From contig NZ_JXQQ01000031.1 of assembly GCF_000834655.1 (NCBI RefSeq), forward strand, positions 1 to 38,936: DNA of 38,936 nucleotides. The letters are read 5' to 3'. Below the pieces are notes generated by a model, which had not been told where the DNA came from, did not search any database, and saw only the letters and a program-made list of their open reading frames with translations. The translations under genes and the position numbers were made by a program. This document shows positions 7,651 to 15,564 of the stretch, piece after piece; position 1 is the first letter of the stretch; the number at the start of each line of letters is the position of its first letter. Source of the stretch: Variovorax paradoxus (GTDB lineage Bacteria; Pseudomonadota; Gammaproteobacteria; Burkholderiales; Burkholderiaceae_C).

Positions 7651-9659
7651 GGCTGCTTCGCGCCTTTGGCCCTGGCTGCGCCCTGGGCCGCGGCACCCGG
7701 AGACGGCTTGTTGGCCTCCGACACCACGTCCTTGCAATCGGCGTCCTGCCCCGGCCCGGTTTCGATGGTCGCCGCCAGCGCCAGCAGCGGATTGATCGCA
7801 CCGAGCGCGAGCGCAGCCAAGCCGCGGCCCGCCAATGGCGCCACCTCGACGCCACCCGACGGAGCCCCGAAGGTGCCGCCGACGACCAGCGGCGTGCGCA
7901 GCGAAAGGATGTTCTTCGACTTGGGCTCCGGCCGCACGATGAAATCGAGCGTCTCATTGGCCAGGCTGGCTTGCCCGGTCGCGGTGAAGACCGCGTTGGT
8001 CGTGTCGACCACGAGCGTGCGCCCGGTCATCAGGCCCTTGTTGACGTCGAACGCCACGGCTGCGCAGCGCAACTCGACATTGCGGTCGCCGCGCAGCAGA
8101 AACTTGATGATGTCCCCGCCCACCAGCGTCGCGAACACGGGCAGCAGGTTGCCGAACTGGCCCCGTCCCGCCAGCACCGCCACGTCGCCCGACGACCCGC
8201 CGAGCCACGTGGCCACCGAGTTGCCGGAGCCCGAGAGGTTGAGCCGTCCGTCGAGGCGGCCGACGCTGTTGCCGGTGGTTTCCAGCTTGGGGAACAGGCG
8301 CGCGAGCTGCATGCCGCGCAGGTCGAGCGAGGCGCGAATGTCCGCCGGATTCTTGGACGCATCGATGCGGATCGCGCCGGCCAGCTTGCCGCCGCCCACG
8401 CCCAGGTCGAGCGGGTCCAGCGTGAGCACGCCGTCCTTCAGCTTCACCTGCACACTGCCGCGGTCGAGCGGGATCTCGCGCACGTTCTTGATGCGGTCGG
8501 CCGTGTATTTGACGTCGGCATTCATGGCGCGCAGGCGCTCGAAATCAAGCGGCGCCGTCGGCAGCACCTTGGCGCCCGCGGGGCGCTTGACCTGGGTGAT
8601 GCTCGGCGGCGGCGCGACGCCTTCGACCGCGCTGGCCGATCGTGCCGTAGGCGGCAGGCCGATGAGCGGGCCGAGGTCGTCCATGTCCATCACCTTCGAG
8701 CGCAGGTCGCCGACCAGGTGCGGCACCTGCGGGGCCTGGTCGAACTTCATGTCCCCGGCAATGTCGGACAGGCCCAGCTTGCCCTTGAGCCCGGCCACCT
8801 GCCAGAGCGTCCCGCGCTTGCTCAGGTCGCCGCTCAACGCGTAGGGCGAGGTTTGCGGCAGCGCGATGCCCAGCAGCGGGAACAGCGCGCCCAGCGTCTG
8901 GCCCTTGAGCTGGAACTTCGCGTCGATGCCGTCGAGCCCGGCGAGTTCTGCGACGGTTCCGGAGGCCTTCAGCTTGGTCTGGCCGGCTGCCGCGTCGATT
9001 TCCAGCGGGAAGGGCGGTGCGCCCGCTGCGTTGATCTGCAACACGTTGCCGGTGCGGCCGTCCGCCGTGAGCGGCTGCCCCTTGTAGCGGCCCTTGATGC
9101 GAAAGCTGAGGGGCATCGAGCCCAGGCTCGTGTCGTAGTTCACGTCGGCATGCAGGTCGACGCCCAGGTGCTTGGCGAGAAAGTCGATGGCACCGCTGTC
9201 GATCTGCATGAGGCCGATGCTCGGCACCGTGCCCGCGTCGGAGGTGTCCTTGCCGAACGCCCAGGTTCGGCGGCCGTCCTGCTCCATCTGCAGCCCCAGC
9301 GTGGGCGAGAAAAGCGCCAGGCGCGGAATGACGATGTTGCTCGCAACCAGCGGCCAGATCCGGATGTCGAACTCGGCGCGGTCCGCCTTCACAAGGTAAG
9401 GATCGCGTGCCCATGACGGGTTGGCGAACTCGATGCCGTCGAACTTCACGGTGGCGGAGCGCCACCCCAGGTCCACGTCGAGCCGACGGGTGATCTCGAA
9501 CTTGCGGCCGGTCTTCTCGCTCACGTAGCGGTTGATCGGCTCGCGCAGCACGTCCCACGGAAAGAACATGAGGACGATCAGCAAGGCGACGAACAGCAGC
9601 ACGAGCGACGCCAGCAATTTTTGCCACAGCGGGCGGGAGCCAAGAATGTTCGTAGCCAT
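7647..9659 (-). CDS. AsmA-family protein
   Basis: A large inner-membrane-anchored, periplasm-facing protein of the AsmA/TamB-like superfamily, related to bridge-like lipid transfer proteins and implicated in outer-membrane homeostasis. From the ATG at 9659 it has 670 residues: a membrane helix at about 14-34, an AsmA N-terminal domain (GRKFEITRRLDVDLGW onward) and an AsmA_2-type C-terminal region (LDFIVRPEPKSKNILSLR, then PLVVGGTFGAPS). The frame stays open upstream, but that leader is basic and unlike the family. It stands alone on the minus strand. The final residues are Ala/Lys-rich. Its stop codon shares the tetramer TTAA with that of the preceding convergent gene. Confidence 0.88.
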   Translation of the reverse strand: MATNILGSRPLWQKLLASLVLLFVALLIVLMFFPWDVLREPINRYVSEKTGRKFEITRRLDVDLGWRSATVKFDGIEFANPSWARDPYLVKADRAEFDIRIWPLVASNIVIPRLALFSPTLGLQMEQDGRRTWAFGKDTSDAGTVPSIGLMQIDSGAIDFLAKHLGVDLHADVNYDTSLGSMPLSFRIKGRYKGQPLTADGRTGNVLQINAAGAPPFPLEIDAAAGQTKLKASGTVAELAGLDGIDAKFQLKGQTLGALFPLLGIALPQTSPYALSGDLSKRGTLWQVAGLKGKLGLSDIAGDMKFDQAPQVPHLVGDLRSKVMDMDDLGPLIGLPPTARSASAVEGVAPPPSITQVKRPAGAKVLPTAPLDFERLRAMNADVKYTADRIKNVREIPLDRGSVQVKLKDGVLTLDPLDLGVGGGKLAGAIRIDASKNPADIRASLDLRGMQLARLFPKLETTGNSVGRLDGRLNLSGSGNSVATWLGGSSGDVAVLAGRGQFGNLLPVFATLVGGDIIKFLLRGDRNVELRCAAVAFDVNKGLMTGRTLVVDTTNAVFTATGQASLANETLDFIVRPEPKSKNILSLRTPLVVGGTFGAPSGGVEVAPLAGRGLAALALGAINPLLALAATIETGPGQDADCKDVVSEANKPSPGAAAQGAARAKGAKQP

Positions 9660-9897
9660 GTTTAGCTGGATAACCCTCTTCAAGCACTTCGGAGGTCGGC
9701 AACGGACCGCACCGACCGTGCGGTATTGCCTACGGACGAGGTGCCGCCGGCAGAGTCGTCGGAACCCGCCTACAACGTGCGGCCCATGAACCTTGCATGA
9801 TGCGCTGCGGCGAAGCCTCAAGGTCCACATACATGCATTCCGATAGCGGGACCATCAGGGATGCATCCCGCCAACGTGAGAGGAAGCGCGGTTCGGC

Positions 9898-10308
9898 ATG
9901 GACTCCAGATTGCAGACATACGTCGTCGAAGACAACCTCACGATCCGTGAAAACCTCATTGGTACCCTGGAAGAACTCACTTGCGCGTCGGTCATCGGTT
10001 TTGCCGAGACCGAGGCCCATGCACGCGCATGGCTGCTCGACCCCGCCAACCGATGGGACCTTGCCATCGTCGATCTTTTCCTCAAGCAGGGGAGCGGCCT
10101 GGGCGTGCTGCAGGCCTGCATGTCTCGCAAGCCGGCCCAGAGGGTGGTGGTGCTCAGCAACTACGCAACGCCGGACATCCGGCGCCGCTGCGCCGAATTC
10201 GGCGTCGATGCGGTGTTCGACAAGTCTAACGAAATCGACGCGCTGGTCGATTTCTGCATGCAGCAGGCGAAGGCATTGCGCTCCTCGCCCGCCGGGCCCG
10301 GGGCCTAG
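9898..10308 (+). CDS. Stand-alone response-regulator receiver domain
   Basis: The 136-residue protein is a bare CheY-like receiver with no output domain. The acidic pair is E11-D12, the phospho-acceptor is D59 (AIVDLFLKQGSG), the switch residues are S87 and F107, and the conserved lysine is K109 (VFDKS). All catalytic positions are present, so it should be phosphorylatable. It lies tail-to-tail with a NarL-type regulator (7 bases between stops) and near a histidine kinase, suggesting it acts as a phosphate sink, a protein-protein switch or a competing output for that kinase. An AGAGGAAG stretch lies about 12 bases before the ATG, rather far. The 238-base gap upstream (9660-9897) holds a GGTCGG/CCGACC dyad at 9694-9717 but no clear promoter. 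Confidence 0.85.
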   Translation: MDSRLQTYVVEDNLTIRENLIGTLEELTCASVIGFAETEAHARAWLLDPANRWDLAIVDLFLKQGSGLGVLQACMSRKPAQRVVVLSNYATPDIRRRCAEFGVDAVFDKSNEIDALVDFCMQQAKALRSSPAGPGA

Positions 10309-10315
10309 CCCTTCA

Positions 10316-10948
10316 TCAATCGATGAGCTTGTTCTTCAGCGCGTAGTAGGTCAGGTCGCTGTTGGAAGAAAGATTCATCTTCTCCATCAGCCGCGTGCGG
10401 TAGGTGCTCACCGTCTTGACCGACAGCGACAGCGTCTTGGCGATGTCGCCCGCGGTCTCGCCCTTGGCCAGCTTCAGGAACACTTGGAACTCGCGCTCCG
10501 AGAGCTGCTCGTGCGGCGCGGCGTCGTCCTTGCGGTCCAGCTGGCGCGCGAGCAGTTCGGCGACGGCGGGCGTGATGTAGCGGCGGCCCAGCGAGATGGT
10601 GCGGATGGCGTTCACGATCTCGATCGGATCGCATTCCTTGTTCAGGTACCCGCTCGCGCCCTGGCGGATCAGGTTCATCGCGTAGTGCTCTTCCGGATAG
10701 CCGCTCAGGATCAGGATCCCGACGTCCGGCGCCTTGGCGCGGATCATGGCGAGCGCGTCGATACCGCTCTGGCCGGGCATGGAAAGATCCATCACCAGCA
10801 CGTCGAGTTCGGTGGTGCGTACGAGCTCGATGGCTTCGCGCCCGCTGGCTGCCTCGCCCGCCACACGGAGGTCCACGTGCTCGGAGAAGAACTGCCGGAG
10901 CCCCGATCGCACGATGGCGTGGTCGTCCACAATTCCAATTTTGATCAT
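10316..10948 (-). CDS. NarL/FixJ-family response regulator
   Basis: A 210-residue two-domain transcription regulator. The receiver domain (1-120) has the acidic pair D8-D9, phospho-acceptor D54 (VMDLSMPG), S82 and K104. The LuxR-type helix-turn-helix (about 148-195) contains LSEREFQVFLKLAKGETAGDIA and then SLSVKTVSTYRTRLMEKM. It is divergent from the CHASE3 kinase gene (106 bases between starts), which is the usual layout for a cognate pair. Target genes are unknown; the adjacent stress cluster is an obvious candidate by position only. Confidence 0.92.
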   Translation of the reverse strand: MIKIGIVDDHAIVRSGLRQFFSEHVDLRVAGEAASGREAIELVRTTELDVLVMDLSMPGQSGIDALAMIRAKAPDVGILILSGYPEEHYAMNLIRQGASGYLNKECDPIEIVNAIRTISLGRRYITPAVAELLARQLDRKDDAAPHEQLSEREFQVFLKLAKGETAGDIAKTLSLSVKTVSTYRTRLMEKMNLSSNSDLTYYALKNKLID

Positions 10949-11054
10949 CTGTTACTTTCGTCGTTGTGTTGCGCGCTTCTAGGCCGCAACATGCCGGTCC
11001 CTGAATGTTGTCAATTATTCACGAACTTGCGCCGAACGCAGCCCTGAAAGTTTC

Positions 11055-12398
11055 ATGCACTGGTTAGCCCCCCCTCGAATGGCCTTGAGCCTGCTGCTTG
11101 CGGCACTGGCCGCGCTGGCCCTGATCGGCATCAACGAGGCCGGCTTTCGCCAGTCCACCCGTTCCCTGGCTGACATCGACGAGGCGCAGAAGGGGCGCGG
11201 GGTGGTCAATCAGATCCTGCAGAACATGCTCGACGCCGAAACCGGCCAGCGGGGCTACCTGCTGACGGGCGAGGCCAGCTACCGGCAGCCCTACGACATG
11301 GCGATCAAGCAGGTCGACGGCAATCTGGCGACCCTGCGGCAGCTGTACGCCGAGCGTCCGGCCGAACTCGCCCAGATCGGCGAGCTTTCCAAGCATGTGC
11401 TGCGCAAGGTGGCCGAAATGGACATGAGCGTGCGGCTGCGCCAGGACGGGAAGGAAGACGCCTGGAAATTCGTCATCACGACCGACGTCGGGCGGGAAGA
11501 AATGGACGCCATCCGCGCCACCGCCCTGCAGTTGATCAACCTGAGCAACAAGACCCTGCACGAGGGCCAGGTGCAGGTGCTCCGCTCGCTGCAGCTCGCG
11601 CGCATCGGCACGGGCATCGTGGCGCTCGCGGCGCTCATCGCCTTCTTCCTCTACCTGCGGCAGACCCACGCCCTGCGCTCCATCGGCGAGCGCCAGCAGG
11701 AGGCGCTGCAGCGGGAACGCAACGCGCTCGAAGACGAGGTGCGCGAACGCACCGCCTCGCTCGCCGAGCTGGCCACCCACCTGCAGGACGTGCGGGAAAG
11801 CGAACGCGGGTATCTCGCGCGCGAACTGCACGATGAACTCGGTTCGCTGCTCACCGCCGCCAAGCTGGACGTGGCGCGCCTGAAGTCGCGGCTGGCGGAC
11901 TCGCCCGACGCCATCCAGCGGCTGCAGCATCTGACCGATCTGCTCAACAGCGGCATCGCGCTCAAGCGCCGCATCATCGAGGACCTGCGCCCCTCTTCGC
12001 TCTCCAACCTCGGGCTCGTTGCCTCGCTGGAAATCCTGGGGCGCGAGTTCGCCGAGCGCTCGGGGCTCCAGGTCGAGATGGCACTGGAGCCCGTGACGCT
12101 GGACGAGTCGCGGCAGCTCACGATCTACCGCATGGTGCAGGAGAGCCTGACCAACATCGGCAAGTACGCCGAGGCCGGCGAGGCGACGATCGTGATGAAG
12201 AACTACGAGAACCACGTGATCGTGGAGGTCTCGGACAACGGCAAGGGCTTCGACACGCAGCGCATGCGGCCCTCCACGCACGGGCTCGCGGGCATGCGCC
12301 ACCGGGTCGAGGCGGCGCGCGGCAAGCTCACGATTTCCTCGACGCCCGGCAGGGGCACGCGCCTGAGCGCGATGCTGCCCGTGGTCAAACCTGCCTGA
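11055..12398 (+). CDS. CHASE3-domain sensor histidine kinase (NarX/DegS-like)
   Basis: A 447-residue inner-membrane sensor. TM1 is at about 10-27, followed by a periplasmic CHASE3 domain (about 30-175, with AETGQRGYLLTGE) and TM2 at about 182-202. A coiled-coil linker (205-245) leads to a HisKA_3 dimerisation domain with phospho-His H259 in RELHDELGSLL, and a HATPase_c domain with N-box QESLTNIGKYA (362-372), G1 DNGKGFD (394-400) and G2 GLAGM (410-414). HisKA_3 kinases pair with NarL-type regulators, and one is encoded divergently next door. The signal sensed by CHASE3 cannot be predicted. The ribosome-binding site is weak (GAAAG). Confidence 0.93.
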   Translation: MHWLAPPRMALSLLLAALAALALIGINEAGFRQSTRSLADIDEAQKGRGVVNQILQNMLDAETGQRGYLLTGEASYRQPYDMAIKQVDGNLATLRQLYAERPAELAQIGELSKHVLRKVAEMDMSVRLRQDGKEDAWKFVITTDVGREEMDAIRATALQLINLSNKTLHEGQVQVLRSLQLARIGTGIVALAALIAFFLYLRQTHALRSIGERQQEALQRERNALEDEVRERTASLAELATHLQDVRESERGYLARELHDELGSLLTAAKLDVARLKSRLADSPDAIQRLQHLTDLLNSGIALKRRIIEDLRPSSLSNLGLVASLEILGREFAERSGLQVEMALEPVTLDESRQLTIYRMVQESLTNIGKYAEAGEATIVMKNYENHVIVEVSDNGKGFDTQRMRPSTHGLAGMRHRVEAARGKLTISSTPGRGTRLSAMLPVVKPA

Positions 12399-12546
12399 GC
12401 GCCGGTCCCGCGAAACTGCATCCGCGGCATTGCGTCACACCCCAGCGCGGCTGGACTCGGTCGTCTCCTACGCTCCCCGCCCCCGGTCGCTGACAGGGTG
12501 CCGCAGGCCCCCCACTTAATGTTGCTCATGTGCCATCCGACGCTTC

Positions 12547-12575
12547 CGAACGAAGACCGGATGTGCCGTTCTCAA
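12547..12575 (+). promoter_or_regulatory. Candidate ECF-sigma-type promoter upstream of the stress cluster
   Basis: CGAACGA at 12547-12553 and TCTCAA at 12570-12575 are 16 bases apart, resembling the RpoE pattern GGAACTT-N16-TCTRA. The -35 core GAAC is exact and the rest is weak. A start point near 12582 would leave a leader of about 25 bases containing the AAGGAG site. The rest of the 208-base gap 12399-12606 shows no better promoter. Confidence 0.35.
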
Positions 12576-12606
12576 AACAACGAGGGCAGCCTCGAAGGAG
12601 TTCCAC

Positions 12607-12771
12607 ATGTTGCATTACGCCGTGGTGTTTCTGGTCATCGCACTCATTGCCGCATTGTTCGGCTTCGGTGGGATTGCAGCCAGTGCAGTCGGGATCGCCA
12701 AGATTCTTTTCGTGATCTTCGCCGTGCTCGCCATCGCGAGCTTCCTGGCCGGCTTGCTACGACGCAAGTAG
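12607..12771 (+). CDS. UPF0391 (DUF1328) small membrane protein, YtjA-like
   Basis: A 54-residue protein made almost wholly of two hydrophobic helices (about 3-20 and 31-50), beginning [20 protein letters not shown] and ending LLRRK. This matches the UPF0391/DUF1328 family of short inner-membrane proteins, which in many proteobacteria are stress-induced and of unknown function. A very good AAGGAG site sits 6 bases before the ATG at 12607. It is followed after 57 bases by a YqjD-like gene on the same strand, so it probably opens the stress cluster. Confidence 0.88.
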   Translation: MLHYAVVFLVIALIAALFGFGGIAASAVGIAKILFVIFAVLAIASFLAGLLRRK

Positions 12772-12828
12772 CGTAGTTACGATCAACAGGCTCCCCGCAT
12801 TTCATCTTCCCCCGGAAAGGACTTTCAC

Positions 12829-13206
12829 ATGAACACGACCAACAAGACTGCCTCGCAACTCGCCGACGACGCACGCCAGACCGCCAACGATGCGGTCGAA
12901 TCGACCCGCGCTTACGCTCAGAACGCGGTGAATGCGGCGGGCGAAAAGGTCCGCGAACTGCGCCGCGATGCCGAGCCTGCCGTCGAGCAGCTCGCTGCCC
13001 GCGTGCAGCAAGCCGTTCAACGTGGCCTGGATGCCGCATCGACCACGAGCGCGCGTGCGCAGCGCCGCCTCGAAGCCGCCGCCGACGTGACGGGCCGCTA
13101 CATCTCCGACCAGCCCGTCCGCTCGGTGCTGCTGGCTGCTGCCGCCGGCGCCGCCATCACGGCGCTCATTGTGCTGGCCAGCCGCCGCAGCCGGGACGAC
13201 TACTGA
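12829..13206 (+). CDS. DUF883 family protein (ElaB/YqjD-like)
   Basis: A 125-residue protein with a long charged amphipathic helical region (about 5-88, rich in Ala, Arg, Glu, Gln) and one C-terminal membrane helix with small residues, YISDQPVRSVLLAAAAGAA (about 91-110 onward), ending in a basic/acidic tail. This is the ElaB/YqjD architecture. In E. coli these C-tail-anchored inner-membrane proteins are induced in stationary phase and can bind ribosomes. A GGAAAGG site precedes the ATG. It lies between the UPF0391 gene and a YqjE-like gene, the order yqjD-yqjE known from enterics. Confidence 0.87.
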   Translation: MNTTNKTASQLADDARQTANDAVESTRAYAQNAVNAAGEKVRELRRDAEPAVEQLAARVQQAVQRGLDAASTTSARAQRRLEAAADVTGRYISDQPVRSVLLAAAAGAAITALIVLASRRSRDDY

Positions 13207-13244
13207 TCCGCTGAGCTTTTTCCGTTCCCTCGATCCCCGGCACC

Positions 13245-13628
13245 ATGCTTCATCCGATTTTCTCCACGGTGCTCGGGCATCCGGACCTCGTCGCTGAACA
13301 CCTCGCCAACTACGCCGCCCTCGTCCGCCAGGAATCTGCGCAGGCGGGGCGTGGCCTCGTCGCCCGAATCATCGCGGGGGTGCTGGCAGCCGCCAGCGTC
13401 ATGCTCGCCCTCGGGCTGATCGGCGTGGCCGTGCTGCTCGGCGTGCTCCACGGCAGCTTTCATTGGGTGCTGGTCGCAGTGCCCGGCGCTGCTGTGGTGA
13501 TCGCCGCCATTTGCGGCTGGTATGCGACGCGCCCCAGCCCGAGCCACGGTTTCGAAGACCTTCGCTCGCAACTGGAGGCCGACCTGCAGGCCCTTCGCGC
13601 TGCCGGAGCAGACCATGACGCACGCTGA
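13245..13628 (+). CDS. Phage-holin-family membrane protein (YqjE-like)
   Basis: A 127-residue protein with two membrane helices (about 43-67 and 72-93) between a short N-terminal segment and a charged C-terminal tail. It fits the YqjE/putative holin-X superfamily. Despite the family name there is no prophage context; these proteins accompany YqjD in stress operons. It starts 38 bases after the YqjD-like gene, and the next gene starts inside its last 14 bases, indicating translational coupling. Function is unknown. Confidence 0.8.
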   Translation: MLHPIFSTVLGHPDLVAEHLANYAALVRQESAQAGRGLVARIIAGVLAAASVMLALGLIGVAVLLGVLHGSFHWVLVAVPGAAVVIAAICGWYATRPSPSHGFEDLRSQLEADLQALRAAGADHDAR

Positions 13629-14118
13629 ACGTCCCGCGCTGACCCCGCAGCAGCGCTTGGCCATTTCGCGCCGCGCCTTGGTACGGCAACTCCATGGCGG
13701 CGAAGACGTGCGCCACGACCAGGAACCGCACTACCTCGCGTCTGAATCCGACGACGACCTCGAATACGCGCACCACGACGCCTCGACCGGGCCGGGCGAC
13801 GACCCCCGGCGGCCTGGCGGGGGCAACGTCTGGGTATCCGTGGCGCGCAACGTGGCGCAGCGCTGGTGGCGCCGCCACCCTGCCCACGCCGCGGGCCAGC
13901 TCGCCCGTCCCGTGCTCGAACATTACGCGCGCACGGAGCCGGCCAAGCTCATGGCTGCGGCTGCGGCCACCGGCGCATTGCTGGTGCTCGTGAAGCCGTG
14001 GCGGCTGCTGTCGGTCACTGCCGTGCTGGCAGCGGTGCTCAAGACATCCGACGTGGCTGACGTTGTCAACACGTTGATGCAAAAGAACTCAAGCCCCCCA
14101 CGAAAGGACCCTCCATGA
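13615..14118 (+). CDS. Hypothetical membrane protein at the yqjK position
   Basis: A 167-residue protein beginning MTHAERPALTPQQRLAISRR. It has a basic N-terminus, an acidic, glycine-rich middle (about 40-70), a Trp/Arg-rich stretch (NVAQRWWRRHPAH) and a hydrophobic region (about 108-140) that could form one or two membrane helices, then a Ser/Pro tail. I do not recognise a family. It stands third after YqjD- and YqjE-like genes, where enterics have yqjK, and its N-terminal arginine-rich helix is reminiscent of YqjK, but that is positional inference. I chose the ATG at 13615, overlapping the previous gene by 14 bases; an upstream in-frame ATG at 13522 would overlap it by 107. Its stop overlaps the next start as ATGA. 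Confidence 0.72.
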   Translation: MTHAERPALTPQQRLAISRRALVRQLHGGEDVRHDQEPHYLASESDDDLEYAHHDASTGPGDDPRRPGGGNVWVSVARNVAQRWWRRHPAHAAGQLARPVLEHYARTEPAKLMAAAAATGALLVLVKPWRLLSVTAVLAAVLKTSDVADVVNTLMQKNSSPPRKDPP

Positions 14119-14675
14119 AAGCCGATGCTTCCACCGCCAACGCAGCGGAATCCCACCAGCACCTGGTGCTGGACCAGAGCGCCATCGACGCTGCAGGCAA
14201 GAGCCTGGACGAAGGCGCAGTGACGCCCAGCTACGGGCCATGGCGCGACGACGTCGTCAAGCTGCTGAATGACGCGCTCGCCACCGAACTGGTGTGCGTG
14301 CTGCGCTACAAGCGCCACTACTTCACCGCCAACGGCGTCGCCTCGCCCAAGATCGCCGAAGAATTCATGGTGCACGCCAACGAGGAAGCGGCCCACGCCG
14401 ATCGCATTGCCGAGCGCATCGTGCAACTGGGCGGCGAGCCCGACTTCGCACCCGGCCACCTGCTCGAGCGCAGCCACGCCGGCTACGACGAATCGACCGA
14501 CCTGCAGGCCATGGTGCGCGCCAACCTGGTCGCCGAGCGCATCGCAGTGGAGTCGTACCGCCAGATGATCGTCCTGATTGGCGACAAGGACCCGACCACC
14601 CGCCGCATGCTCGAGGACATTCTTTCCGACGAGGAAGAACACGCCGACGAATTGAAGGACTGGCTCGGTCACTGA
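14115..14675 (+). CDS. Ferritin-like di-iron protein (bacterioferritin/Dps-like)
   Basis: A 186-residue four-helix-bundle protein with a complete set of di-iron ligands: E58 (ALATELVCVLRYKRHYF), E91xxH94 (HANEEAAHADRI), E141 (VAERIAVESYRQM) and E173xxH176 (SDEEEHADEL). This is the bacterioferritin-type ferroxidase pattern. It has an N-terminal extension of about 40 residues compared with classical Bfr, and no clear haem-ligand methionine at the usual place, so a bacterioferritin-related oxidase or stress ferritin is the safer call. A GAAAGGA site lies 6-10 bases upstream and the start overlaps the preceding stop (ATGA). It ends the cluster, with a strong terminator 36 bases on. Confidence 0.85.
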   Translation: MKADASTANAAESHQHLVLDQSAIDAAGKSLDEGAVTPSYGPWRDDVVKLLNDALATELVCVLRYKRHYFTANGVASPKIAEEFMVHANEEAAHADRIAERIVQLGGEPDFAPGHLLERSHAGYDESTDLQAMVRANLVAERIAVESYRQMIVLIGDKDPTTRRMLEDILSDEEEHADELKDWLGH

Positions 14676-14710
14676 CCGGCCAGGCACCTGGGCCCCAGTG
14701 GCCCGCTCAT

Positions 14711-14739
14711 GAAAAAGCCCGGACGAACCGGGCTTTTTC
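14711..14739. terminator. Bidirectional intrinsic terminator
   Basis: A perfect 12-bp stem (GAAAAAGCCCGG / CCGGGCTTTTTC) with a 5-base ACGAA loop lies between the convergent ferritin-like and BON-protein genes. The stem ends in five A and five T residues, so it has a U-tract in both directions and should stop both transcripts. Confidence 0.93.
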
Positions 14740-14760
14740 CGTTGGGGCGGAGCGGAACGA

Positions 14761-15279
14761 TCAGCTCTTCACTTCGAGTTCGTTGCTCACCGAGGTGACG
14801 CCCTGCACGCCCTTGGCGATTTCCTCGGCGCGGGCCTTGGCGGCCGCCGTCGGTGCGGGGCCCTTCAGGCTCACGGCGCCACCCTTGGTGTCGACGTTGA
14901 TCTTGATCGCGCTCAGGTCCGGATCCTTTGCCAGGCCCGCGGACACCGACGCGGTGATGGCGGCGTCGTCCACTGTCGCGCTCACTGCGGCACCAGCGTC
15001 CTTGGCGGCTTCCTTCACGTTGGCCATGCCGTCCTTCACCTCGGAGGTGGTACCGGAGGCATCGACCTTCGCCTTGGCGTCCTTGACGGCTTCCCCGGTC
15101 TTCGCGGCGGCGGTTTCGGCCGCTTGCTCGGTCTTGGCGACCGCGCTGTCCAGCTTTTCGCCGGCCGTGCGGTTGTCCGACTTGTCGCAGGCAGCCAGCG
15201 TAAGCGCGGCGCCGGCCACCAGCACGGCCAGCCATGCGCGCGAAGACGGCATGGCGATGGGTTGTTGGGGTTTGTTCAT
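14761..15279 (-). CDS. BON-domain lipoprotein
   Basis: A 172-residue exported lipoprotein. A basic N-terminus and hydrophobic stretch lead to a lipobox LTLAAC, with the lipidated cysteine near residue 31 and Asp following. A long Ala/Lys/Glu-rich helical linker resembling LEA-type repeats (about 35-105) precedes one C-terminal BON domain (about 107-172: DAAITASVSAGLAKDP, then IKINVDTKGGAVSLKG). BON domains bind phospholipid or anchor proteins to membranes, as in OsmY and DolP. I chose the ATG at 15279, with a GGAGG site 6 bases upstream, over an in-frame ATG 9 codons earlier. It probably acts in the periplasm under osmotic or envelope stress. Confidence 0.87.
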   Translation of the reverse strand: MNKPQQPIAMPSSRAWLAVLVAGAALTLAACDKSDNRTAGEKLDSAVAKTEQAAETAAAKTGEAVKDAKAKVDASGTTSEVKDGMANVKEAAKDAGAAVSATVDDAAITASVSAGLAKDPDLSAIKINVDTKGGAVSLKGPAPTAAAKARAEEIAKGVQGVTSVSNELEVKS

Positions 15280-15320
15280 TGGAATCCTCCAGTCAATCGT
15301 TCGCATGGAAATGGAACGAG

Positions 15321-15358
15321 AAAAGGGTTGCGCCCCTCGCGGTGCTCGCGGCGCAACC
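15321..15358 (-). terminator. Intrinsic terminator after csbD
   Basis: A perfect 9-bp inverted repeat (GGTTGCGCC at 15326-15334, GGCGCAACC at 15350-15358) with a 15-base loop is followed on the minus strand by CTTTTCTCGTT. It lies 8 bases past the csbD stop and separates csbD from the BON gene, which therefore probably has its own promoter in the 46 bases that remain. Confidence 0.7.
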
Positions 15359-15366
15359 GGGGTCGG

Positions 15367-15564
15367 TCACAGCTTGTCGGCGCCCGACTTGATGGCGTCC
15401 TTGGCCTTTTCCTTCACGTCGCCGTAGGTCTTTTGCACCTTGCCGGCGGCCTGGTCGGCAACGCCTTCGCCCTGGAGCTTTTCGTTGCCGACGACCTTGC
15501 CAGTCACTTCCTTGACCTTGCCCTTGGCCTCTTCGACGCGGCCTGCCACTTGATCCTTGTTCAT
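15367..15564 (-). CDS. CsbD family stress protein
   Basis: A 65-residue, highly charged protein beginning MNKDQVAGRVEEAKGKVKE, the CsbD signature, with the GNEKLQGEG and AAGKVQKTYGDVKEKAKD repeats. CsbD proteins (E. coli YjbJ) are abundant cytoplasmic general-stress proteins of unknown mechanism. I chose the ATG at 15564, preceded by AGGAAGGAAG, over an in-frame ATG 16 codons upstream whose leader is not family-like. It sits near other stress genes but is cut off from the BON gene by a terminator. The 121-base gap upstream to 15685 shows no obvious promoter. Confidence 0.92.
   Translation of the reverse strand: MNKDQVAGRVEEAKGKVKEVTGKVVGNEKLQGEGVADQAAGKVQKTYGDVKEKAKDAIKSGADKL

Noticed and set aside
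9694..9717. GGTCGG/CCGACC dyad as a regulator site
   Set aside because: Six-base arms of this composition are expected by chance in such GC-rich DNA, and no second copy was seen near the two-component genes.
13245..13628. Prophage holin
   Set aside because: The holin-family name is historical; there are no phage genes and the neighbours are stress genes of the YqjD-YqjE type.
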